Shown piece after piece: positions 1-8,073 of a stretch of DNA of 64,000 nucleotides; the stretch's first letter is position 1; every line of letters begins with the position of its first letter. The DNA lies in the NCBI RefSeq assembly GCF_000003815.2, contig NC_049997.1, positions 11,015,507-11,079,506 of the forward strand, given 5' to 3'. The notes beneath the pieces are model-generated. The model did not search any database. It was not told where the DNA came from and was given only the letters and a program-made list of their open reading frames with translations. This DNA is from Branchiostoma floridae (Eukaryota; Chordata; Leptocardii; Amphioxiformes; Branchiostomatidae). The position numbers and the translations under genes were made by a program.

Positions 1-538
1 TTTGGAACTTTTGAAAGCCACATTTTTGGTTACTGTTATCATGGAGCTTTTATCTCCTTTGATTTACAAAAATATATCCATTCAATGGTCGAGACAATAC
101 GAGCAATCGCGATGATGTCACAGTGACGCAGTGGTAGGTAGAAAACAGGTTTTTGGCAAAAGATTGATTTACATATTAACCGGTAATTTGGTCTGCTAAT
201 TTAAATGTCAATTTTCAATCCAATCTGCTGACGTCCTGGTAGGCACCAACCGCCGAATACCCCGGATATAAACAACAACAGCGATCGCTTGTATGACTGT
301 TTTTGATTTCGGGGCCTTTACCTTTGAAACATTCTCGCCGCACATGCGCTCTGACCTCTGAGGTAGAGCTAATTGTGTGACCACTAACTTAGCTACGACT
401 CTCACAAAAGTTTAGACACAAAATCACACCCCATCACACCAAATGATAGTCTTATATATACGCACTCATGTGAAAATACCTTTACCTACAAGTCGAAATC
501 ACCCCCTCCCCTCCCGGGGCCCTTCCTTCCCAACTTAC
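1..538. other. Non-coding left edge (receptor intron)
   Basis: I see no exon here. If the receptor exon at 539-674 belongs to a live gene, this is its downstream intron, because the gene reads leftwards and its next exon would lie before base 1. A stretch around 328-362 resembles the motifs at 705-757 and 972-1023, which suggests a shared repeat. Confidence 0.4.
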
Positions 539-674
539 CGGCCCAAATGATGGCGGTGGTGAGTAAGACTCCGACAGACGTCCTGAACCAGGGCGTCTTG
601 AAGGGTCTGACGATGGCCCAGAACCGGTCCAGACTTAGGACAGCTAGGGTCATGCAGGTGGCCTGGGCTGTAAC
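539..674 (-). CDS. Rhodopsin-class GPCR exon, kisspeptin-receptor-like (TM3-ICL2-TM4)
   Basis: This is a single 136-nt exon on the minus strand. It is bounded by an acceptor (AACGACAG at 675 and above) and a consensus donor (GTAAGT just below 539). It reads VTAQATCMTLAVLSLDRF, then WAIVRPFKTPWFRTSV, then a hydrophobic stretch ending IIWAG. The LDRF occupies the DRY position at the end of TM3; RPFKTPWFRT is intracellular loop 2; the last 18 residues are TM4. The QATC.TL...S.DR spacing and the intron after W-x-G are most like the kisspeptin receptor family (KISS1R/GPR54); galanin receptors are the next choice. Family assignment rests on recalled motifs, not a search. The preceding TM1-TM2 exon was not found anywhere to the right, where a foldback element and a kelch pseudogene lie, so this may be the intact middle of a gene running off the left edge or an isolated remnant. 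The exon itself has no stop or frameshift. Confidence 0.75.
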
Positions 675-704
675 CTGTCGTTAAGAAAATAAGGCAGAGA
701 TTTT

Positions 705-1025
705 TAATACAGAGATCGGGACTAATATGCGGCGACAGGAATTCTGGGTAATATGTCAAAGGTAAAACCCTCCCCAAAAAGTCTCTACATTGTTATGCAA
801 ATCAAAACAATGGTCGAGACAATGCCTGTTTTATTTTGCCATGCCTTTACTTTTGAGACAAAGGTCTAGAGGCAGACAGCATGGGGAAAGCGTTACGCTT
901 GAAGGAGTCTTCTGGGCTGCTACAGTGGTTCGGGTGGCAGGGGAGGAGTGACACCCGACATAAGTCAAGTAAGTCAAGTATTACCCAGAATTCATGTCGC
1001 CGCACATGAGTTCTGATCTCTGTGA
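705..1025. repeat. Inverted-repeat (hairpin) element next to the GPCR exon
   Basis: The stretch 705-757 (CAGAGATC...GCGGCGACAGGAATTCTGGGTAATA) reappears as its reverse complement at about 972-1023, with roughly 215 bp between the arms. This looks like a short non-autonomous inverted-repeat element. Open frames across it (for example SPHMSSDLC) are products of the repeat and not genes. Confidence 0.55.
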
Positions 1026-1086
1026 AAGGGCTTATCAAGTAATGATTATTGGTTCATACATATTTGCTACATTGCTCGGGATCGGT

Positions 1087-1405
1087 GTACCGAAAGTGCG
1101 AAAAGGAACGAAAAGGAGCGAAAAGGAACGAAAAGGAACGAAAAGGAATGAAAAGGAGCGAAAAGGAACGAAAAGGAACGAAAAGGAACGAAGAGGAACG
1201 AAGAGGAACGAAAAGGAACGAAAAGGAAAGTACCGAAAGTGCGAAAAGGAACGAAAAGGAACGAAAAGGAACGAAAAGGAACGAAAAGGAACGAAAAGGA
1301 ACGAAAAGGAAAGTAACGAAAGTGCGAAAAGGAACGAAAAGATTGGATAGAAAAGGAACGAAAAGGAAAGTACCGAAAGTGCGAAAAGGAACGAAAAGGA
1401 ACGAA
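1087..1405. repeat. 10-bp tandem satellite (GAAAAGGAAC)n
   Basis: Perfect or near-perfect decamers are interrupted by ACCGAAAGTGCG headers. Because the repeat lacks stops, all six frames give long Lys/Arg/Glu-rich or Phe/Ser-rich open frames here. None of these should be read as a protein. Confidence 0.9.
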
Positions 1406-1455
1406 GTATGAAGCAAAGTGAAATAAAATCGATGGGAATATAAGGTAACGGTACT

Positions 1456-2526
1456 GTGATCGGCAAATGCATTTGACACGGACTTTATTTTTGTATTTTG
1501 TGGCTTGTTCCACGAAATTCCTAGAGCTCCAATGGTTCAACGGCGAACCGGCGGGAAAGTGCACGCGTGGAAATAGCTAAATACAAATCAAAGGCGATGG
1601 GCGGAGTCACGAATCAGTGCGTCCCGGGTTCCCACGCGGGCTGTCACAGATCAAATTAGGGGGGGGGGGGGTTGAAAGCAGATGAGTAGCGCGCTAGAAA
1701 AACGTTTGACAGGGTCGGGTTAGGTTATTTTTATACGGTCCCAAAAATGTCACAAAGTCGTTTTCTAGTGGTCCCGGCCTAAATTATAAGTGGCCCCGGG
1801 CAATCGGGACACCGGGTTGATTTCAATTTGAGACCTGGTTCCAAAGACTTTTTCTGCCGAACCTGCACGGGGAGACGTGAGTCGCCCGCCAGATCTCTCC
1901 GTAGTTTCCTAATATCCTTTGCACAAATTCCTCACGTTGGCCATTTCTTCCCGCAAAATTATTAATACTCATGGTACAACGTGAAGAAAACTCCTTGGTA
2001 CAATGTATACATGTCTATCCTTTCACAGCTTTTCTTTTGTCGTGAACGAGCAAGAATATATGTCTCCAGTCTCCAGAAAACCATGTTGTGGGCCCTGTTG
2101 AAGGGAGCTGTCATGCTCGTGGGGCAGCAGTTTATTAGCATATCCTTCCTGACCAGACTTCTATTAGACGTTAACAATAGTAGAACTTTATTGGACATTT
2201 GTACATGGTACAATGTATGGCAACAACTATTACACAAATCGCAGGTCATTTGCATGCGGCGCTCCCATCTTGGGAGAACAGAAGCCACCCAAATACAACA
2301 ACAACGCTACAATCTGGCCTCATTCTGAAAATGTATATTAATCGATATTTATCCATCACCCACCAGTAACTGAATTTTAGTCCTTACTTTCTTATCTCAG
2401 TTATGTTTCCTTGTATTTCGCTGATCTTCAAAGAATAATTTAGCCACACAAACACAACAGCCTAAAACAGCGCCATAAAAATTTGATATCGCCAAATTCT
2501 GAGTAAAATAAAGCACGTTTCATAGG
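1456..2526. other. Interior of the foldback element, no recognisable gene
   Basis: This unique sequence lies between the two inverted arms. It contains a G11 run near 1660 and two copies of TGGTACAATGTAT (near 1998 and 2207). A 115-codon frame at 1981-2328 has no recognisable domain and looks like chance. Confidence 0.4.
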
Positions 2527-2691
2527 CTTCTAACGCCCGCAGTACCGGTTCCTTATATTCTCATTGATTTTATTTTAGTTTGCTTCATACTTCGTTCCTT
2601 TTCGTTCCTTTTCGCACTTTCGGTAGCAAAAAAGCGAAAAGGAACGAAAAGGAACGTTCCTTTTCGTTCCTTTTCGCACTTTCGGTAGACC

Positions 2692-3121
2692 TAGGGCTGG
2701 GTTTTTCTCATTGGACCGGTCCAGAAAAACCGGACCTGAAAAAATTCGGTGGACCGGATGTTAGACCGCTTGGAAAATGAACTGATTATATGATCAGACA
2801 TTCACACGTTTTCAGGCACATAACACACATTCAGGCAAATAACAAGAGCGAAGCAGAGTAGACTCTATAGTCATTTTACCAACTTTTAGAGTCAATCGTA
2901 CAGAGGTAGTTAGCCTTGTGGGATTTTTAAAACGCCAATGGGAGTCGAATACTACACAAAACAGACTTCTTTGTAGCAAAATGAGTGAGAGTTTTGAGTG
3001 TCGTCCATTCACAAGTTTTCACATAATGAATCAGGTTCTGGTCCGGACATGGACCTGATCCTCTGGACCTGAACCGGACTTCAGCCGGGACCTGAATGTT
3101 CTGTACCGGTACCCACCCCTA
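2692..3121. mobile_element. hAT-like MITE, TAGGGCTGGG family, copy 1
   Basis: The element starts TAGGGCTGGG and ends GTACCGGTACCCACCCCTA. Its interior is shared with the copies at 37194-37557 and 41637-42069 (ACCGGTCCAGAAAAA near one end, GGACCTGAACCGGA near the other). No target duplication survives: the left flank is ggtagacc and the right flank gtcctgcc. Its right end interrupts the kelch repeat of the pseudogene at 3122-3768, and its left neighbour is the foldback element. Confidence 0.75.
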
Positions 3122-3768
3122 GTCCTGCCATAGGCCCGTTGGCCTGAGGGGAGTTGAGGAAGTGCCTTCCATTTCACTTCCTCTATCACGTACACTTGAG
3201 CATACTCTGTTGGGAACTTCTCTGTATTTAAATTTGCTGCACGACGGTAACCGCCTGCCATCATGAGAACTTCTTTCAGCCTCCCTCCTCTTGTCTTCAT
3301 ACCATGGATTGCCTCTGAGCTCAGTTTGAAACTTTGACATGACGTTGTCTATGATCAGTTGACATTCTTTGCTGTCACGTCGTCCATCCTGACTTTTGAC
3401 AAGAAGTCTTTGTTGATATCGCCATATCGAACGAGCTTGAGCAACTCGGCGAGGTAATGTTTTCGTACCTAATCCATTGCCGGACAAGTTCCAAGACGGA
3501 TTTTTCGCTCTTAACTTGGATGTGGCCATCGAGAGTGGTCAAGAGAGCACGTATGTCTTCAATAGACGTTTGCAGTACTTAGTATGTTGTCTCTCTTTAC
3601 AAAATTCATGGCCTTTTCTTCCAGTGTTCTCATGTTGTAAAGCTTTGCCAAATGTTGGATTCGCAAGCACTGGGCTGCATTGTTAGAGTGGAGCATATCT
3701 TGGAGGACATTCTGGCATTCCAGTTTTATTTCTGTGACGTGAACACCTGTGGCTGACTGTCCAGTTAT
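3122..3768 (-). pseudogene. BTB-BACK-Kelch (KLHL-like) pseudogene fragment
   Basis: Reading the minus strand from 3768, one frame gives the end of a BTB domain (GVHVTEIKLECQNVLQDML, then AAQCLRIQHLAKLYNMRTLE). After a frameshift and stop near 3570, a second frame gives the BACK segment (SIEDIRALL...HIQVKSEKSVLELVRQW). A further shift leads to LAELLKLVRYGDINKDFLSKV. After more stops, a first kelch blade follows (EVLMMAGGYRR, then VYVIEEVKWKALPQLPSGQ) and ends where the MITE at 2692-3121 begins. KLHL proteins are Cul3 substrate adaptors with this domain order. The order is correct but the frame breaks at least three times, the first half of the BTB domain is absent and only one blade remains. 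Assembly error cannot explain that many breaks easily, so a decayed or retrocopied gene is likely. Confidence 0.75.
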
Positions 3769-4841
3769 CTAGGACAAATGCCCGGGGGAGCTTGCATCAC
3801 CCAAATTCCTGCCATTAAAATTCCTCCGGACTAACTTCTCATAATGCAAACATGCCTGTGCACTGGCGTTCCTGCGGAAAAATGCCTGTGCAATTCCTAG
3901 AATTTTTGCAGACTGAACACAATAATATACCATTTGGCTTGCCCCTAACTTGGGGCCTAAGGCGTCGCCAAAAAAGTACTAACCCATATTTCACCAGAAA
4001 CCTCACCTTTGACCCCTTTTCCCTCCTGATACAACCGGTTGCACCAGTTGACCCTATAACAACGTTTTAATGTAGTTTCTTCCTTTATTCCTTTATTTCT
4101 GCCGTTCCTTAGCTCTCTATCATCTCTAGAAGTAGGTAAGAATGATTTTATGGTGCTTTGTAACATCATAAATATACGTGTATTTGGACTTTCCAACTAC
4201 ATATATCTCAAAAACTCCTGGTGCGTCTAAGTTCTCTCAAATTTTATATGGTTTGTTACGAAAGTTGTTTACTTCGTTCAAGGAGGTGATATATTCGTTA
4301 TTGTGCCGTTTGTTATATTTCAACGAGTAAATACAAATGTCGTGATCATACTTTCAATGGGTCATTCAGAATTTTACTACATCTGTATTTAGTAATGAAA
4401 CTAATTTCCGCAGTGACAGACATGTAAGGAGGGGCTCCAAGCTCAATCCTTTTGGAAAGGTTGTAGACGTTAACCGCCGCGTTTGTCTCGAAAAAAAAAA
4501 ATCCTGTCTCATCGACTGTCTGTTCCAAAATCGAAGACGTCAGGCTTCATTGATTGTTCACGATTTGCAGATTGGCATACTTTTTTATGTGTTTCTAGTA
4601 GTATAGTTCACAGTCTGACTTTAGATTTACTGCACATGTGTACTTTCTAGGCATCATGTATTTATATTACATGTAGCATGATTAAATCGCACTTACAGTG
4701 GTGTGCCTAATATCTGCCAGCCCCAGAGAGTGAGCGGAGGAAGCAGTTTGGGACAGAGGACAAAAAAATTATTAACAAAATTTGAATCAGGTATGTTATG
4801 CCTGACAAATTATTGCTGCATTTTTAATTCCAGACATTGCC
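3769..4841. other. 5' flank of zinc-finger gene 1 (duplicated upstream of gene 2)
   Basis: No coding exon is seen. The segment from about 4095 to 4650 is a diverged copy of 10500-11290. Shared landmarks are TTTCTGCCGTTCCTTA, AAGTAGGTAAGAATGATTTT, CGTTATTGTGCCGTTT, GAGTAAATACAAATGT, AGACGTCAGGCTT and GTGTTTCTAGTAGTAT. The conserved AAGTAG|GTAAGAATG (4130 and 10533 regions) looks like a splice donor and could end an untranslated first exon. Confidence 0.55.
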
Positions 4842-5130
4842 ATGGACCTCTCCCGGGACATGACCTTTGCCTGTGACCCCCGACCCCTGGACCTGTCCCA
4901 GGACATGACCTTGTCCCCTGACCCCAGACCCCTGGATCTCTCCCAGGACACATTGGCCCCTGACCTACGACCCCTGGGTCTGTCCCAAGACACCTTGGCC
5001 CCTGACCTACGACCCCTGGGTCTGTCCCAAGACACCTTTGCCCCTGACCCCCGAGCCCTGGGTCTGCCTGAGGACATGACCTTGGCCCCTGACCCCCGAC
5101 CCCTGGGTCTGTCCCAGTACGTGACCTTGG
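4842..5130 (+). repeat. Coding tandem repeat, seven LSQD units (zinc-finger gene 1)
   Basis: Units of about 39-45 bp begin GACCTSTCCCAGGACATGAC or CTGGGTCTGTCCCAAGACAC. They translate to L(D/G)LSQD(M)TLAPD(P/L)RP. The paralogue at 11632 has only three. The last unit runs directly into the LPRLYMEEVVSELG module in both genes, so copies are gained or lost inside the array. Confidence 0.85.
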
Positions 5131-7672
5131 CGGTTCTCCCCAGACTGTACATGGAGGAAGTGGTGTCTGAACTGGGCAGGAGAAACATCAGCACTGGGGA
5201 CGTCAACAACAAGGAGCTGCTGGTGGCTGTGCTGAAGTTTGCCATGGAGAAGGAATACAGTGGGACGGAAAACATCCTGATGTCAAAGTCGAGTCAAGGT
5301 GTAATATTGTCAAGCCTTTTTTGTCCACAAAAAAATTCAACTGTTTCACTAGAAGAATTAAAACATAACATTTTCCTAATATACTTTCATTTTATTCGGT
5401 ATTATGTAACGGTCATATGTCTTCATTTGGGGTGCAAACATATAAAAGGAATGAACTTAGGTTCAAGCTCATATATCTTCAATATTTGAAACCTTTTTAC
5501 AGGACAAAAGACGACAGCAATGCTATGTGGAGNNNNNNNNNNNNNNNNNNNNNNNNNNNNNNNNNNNNNNNNNNNNNNNNNNNNNNNNNNNNNNNNNNNN
5601 NNNNNNNNNNNNNNNNNNNNNNNNNNNNNNNNAGACTGACTCTCATATCAGGTTCAGAATATGGTAAGACCACACAAACTTCATTGCATGTATAAAATCC
5701 AGTAAATATGATAGAATTTCAGTAGTAGTAGCAGTAACAGTAACAGTAGCATGTTTTGTATATTCTTCCTTTTCTGCCTTTGTGTAGGAAAATCAACGTC
5801 ACAATGCCAAGAGTCAGAAAACTCAGCACATTCTCCTGTTCCAAAGAGACAACCTGTCCAAAAATTGGCTGTGCCCATGACAGTGCCTGCACCAGAACAA
5901 CAATGGACTTCCCCTACCACAGCACCTGCACCTCTTCAACAGTGTACCATCCCTGCCGCGGTGTCTCCACCTGCCCAACACTGGGTCATGCCCACAAAAG
6001 CACCTGCACCTGTTAAGCAATGGACCACCCCTACCACAGCACCTGCACCTGATCAACAGTGTACAATCCCTGCCATGGTGTCTCCACCTGTCCAACAATG
6101 GCTCACAATAGCACCTGCACCTGTTAAACAATGGACCGCCCCTACCACAGCACCTGCACCTGATCAACAGTGTACAATCCCTGCCATGGTGTCTCCACCT
6201 GTCCAACAATGGCTCACGATAGCACCTGCACCTGTTAAACAATGGACCACCCCTACCACAGCACCTGCACCTGTACAACAGTGTACAATCCCTGCCATGG
6301 TGTCTCCACCTGTCCGAAAATGGGTCAAAATAGCACCTGCACCTGTTAAACAATGGACCACCCCTACCACAGCACCTACACCTGTCCAACAGTGTACAAT
6401 CCCTGCCATGATGTCTCCACCTGTCCAACAATGGCTCACAATAGCACCTGCACCTGTTAAACAATGGACCACAGCTCCACAGGTGAAAATAACGGTAAGT
6501 TAAAGCCTTAGAAAATCTGCTTTTTTCAAATGATTGCTACCTGGTAGTAACTGTAATACAACTTCTTTCAGTGCAAAACTTCAATACTCTGTTGATTAGT
6601 AATGTTTTCATTATTTTTTGCTTGGTCCCTTCAGGAACGAGCAAGCAAGCAACTGAAACAATGTCCTCACTGTGAGTATACATCACTGAATTCCTCCAAC
6701 TTCAGACATCATGCCCTTACACACTCCAACAAGAAACCATTCAAGTGTTCTCATTGTGACTTTGCAACAAAAACAAGACCCATGCTTCGTCAGCACATGC
6801 GAATCCACTCAGGAGAAAAACCCTTCAGTTGCAAGTCATGTGATTTCAAAACAGCACACAAAAAATCCTTACAGACCCACATGCAAACCCACACAGGAGA
6901 GAAGCCGTACATGTGTGAGGTGTGCGGACACAGGACAGCTCTGGCTGCGACTCTAAGAACACATATGAAGGTACACTCCAATTCCAAAGAACAAATCAAG
7001 TGTGACATCTGTGGATACGTGACAAAAAAGATGTCCCTTCTAGAGAGACACATGGAATTTACCCACACTAAGAAGCACAGGTGTGACTTTGAAGGATGCA
7101 ACTTCACAACAACAATACAAGTGGAATTTCAGGAGCATCAGAAAGAGAAACCATTTGCCTGTGACCAGTGTACTTACAAAAGCCACAGCAAGTCCAGCCT
7201 GATAACTCACATGAAAACTCACACGGGAGAAACCCCATGCCTGTGACCAGTGTGATTACAGGTCAGTGACTTCATACGAACTCTTCAAACACAAGGCTAC
7301 AAATCACAGAGAGAAATTCTGGCCATGTGACGTCTGTGGTCGCCAATGTTGTTCTGAAGCCCTTTTGGAGAGGCATAAAGAACGACACAGCTATGAGCAG
7401 GACAAGGGGCTCTATGTCTGCAAAGAATGCAACTACAGAGCATTTAGTTTTAAAGCATTGAAAGAGCACATATGAAAAGCCATATTGAAAAGCCATATGC
7501 CTGTGACAAGTGTGATTACAGAGCAGCTCTGCAACATACTATGAAGGTGCACATGAGGAGGAAACACAATACAGAAAAGCCATTCAAGTGTCCCCACTGT
7601 AACCATTGTACAAAGACAAAGGATGTTCTGAAATGCCTCATTAAAAATAGACATAAGGGTGAAATATCTTAA
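4842..7672 (+). CDS. C2H2 zinc-finger protein gene 1 (12 fingers), with two frame breaks
   Basis: Exons I can place: 4842-5298 (ATG in GCCATGG, donor GTGTAA, phase 1), 5503 into the N gap, the gap to 5663, 5788-6494 (donor GTAAGT) and 6635-7672. Phases agree at each joint. Exon 1 carries seven LSQD-type repeats (unit about 15 residues: L-x-LSQDMTLAPDPRP) then a helical module starting LYMEEVVSELGRRN. The 5788-6494 exon is a proline-rich array of about 37-residue units (APAPVKQW, APAPVQQC, SPPVQQW). The last exon holds 12 C2H2 fingers of the C-x2-C...H-x3-5-H type, the sixth of them degenerate. The finger frame is lost near 7223-7229, where the HTGEKP linker lacks one base, and again near 7468-7475 by two extra bases (ACATATG). 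Either this copy is decaying or the draft has errors. An AATAAA follows at 7734. It is presumably a nuclear DNA-binding protein. Confidence 0.75.
5533..5632. other. Assembly gap (100 N)
   Basis: A run of exactly 100 N lies inside zinc-finger gene 1. It removes the end of the exon starting at 5503 and the start of the exon ending at 5663. The two could be one exon. The round number suggests a gap of unknown real size. Confidence 0.99.
5860..6480 (+). repeat. Coding minisatellite, proline-rich array (about 111-bp unit)
   Basis: Five to six units have the core GCACCTGCACCTGTTAAACA...CCTACCACAGCACCTGCACC...CAGTGTACAATCCCTGCCATG...TCTCCACCTGTCCAACAATGG. The translated unit has three sub-blocks (APAP-QW, APAP-QC, SPP-QW), so the array probably grew from a shorter unit of about 12 residues. 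The reading frame is kept throughout, as are flanking splice sites. Confidence 0.85.
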
Positions 7673-7733
7673 ACACAGCATTGATAGGGGAGTTGTTTTG
7701 TCTTAAATGTTTTGTAATACGGGGTAAAGGAAA

Positions 7734-7739
7734 AATAAA
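7734..7739 (+). terminator. Polyadenylation signal AATAAA of zinc-finger gene 1
   Basis: A canonical AATAAA lies 62 bases after the TAA stop at 7670-7672, as expected for a short 3' UTR. Confidence 0.65.
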
Positions 7740-7740
7740 G

Positions 7741-8073
7741 ATGCAGTATTTGTTTTCCATCATTTGCTCTTTTCATAATCATATGAGTAAGGTGAGTGAA
7801 TGCTGTATCAGCTCACTCAGGTCAAGTAAAGGGACACCAATGATCTGATGATATCAAGTTAAATTTTGATTCTACATACAAGCTATGGATAGTTTGAGGA
7901 AGAAAATTGTAAGTTGTCTCCACCAGGCCTTACTCATGGGTTTTGATACCAGAATTCAGGAAAAATAACCTCATTATTTTTCATTACAATGCAAATGGGA
8001 TTGCAAAGAAGTCTTATTAGTATAATTTGTATCTTCAGATATTCTCCAGGAAGTTTTTCCTCATTTACTCTAA
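7741..8073. other. Intergenic sequence, nothing recognised
   Basis: AT-rich sequence between the end of zinc-finger gene 1 and the Harbinger-like element. I see no coding potential or repeat. Confidence 0.5.

Larger units (their letters stand above)
1087..2690. mobile_element. Foldback-type element with arms made of a 10-bp satellite
   Basis: The left arm (about 1087-1455) starts TACCGAAAGTGCGAAAAGG, runs through about 30 copies of GAACGAAAAG-type decamers, and ends in a unique segment (GAAGTATGAAGCAAA...GAATATAAGG...CGGTACTG). The right arm (about 2527-2690) is the reverse complement of the same series: CAGTACCGG, CCTTATATTC, TTTGCTTCATACTTC, then CGTTCCTTTT decamers, then CCTTTTCGCACTTTCGGTA. 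The decamers form higher-order units, each restarted by a TACCGAAAGTGCG-like header near 1088, 1229, 1313 and 1370. The roughly 1.07-kb middle has no recognisable transposase. Tandem-repeat arms are the hallmark of foldback elements (FB, Galileo). No clear target duplication was seen, and the right end abuts another element. Confidence 0.75.

Noticed and set aside
994-1564. Several long open frames on both strands rich in Lys/Arg/Glu or Phe/Ser
   Set aside because: They come from stop-free 10-bp satellite sequence that is open in many frames at once; codon content mirrors the repeat, not selection.
4796-5275. Minus-strand 159-codon open frame
   Set aside because: Antisense to the LSQD repeat exon; no domain and no splice sites of its own.
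5823-6472. Minus-strand Cys/Arg-rich open frames (repeats of RCRCC, WTGGD)
   Set aside because: Antisense shadows of the proline-rich coding minisatellite of zinc-finger gene 1, which has consistent splice sites on the plus strand.
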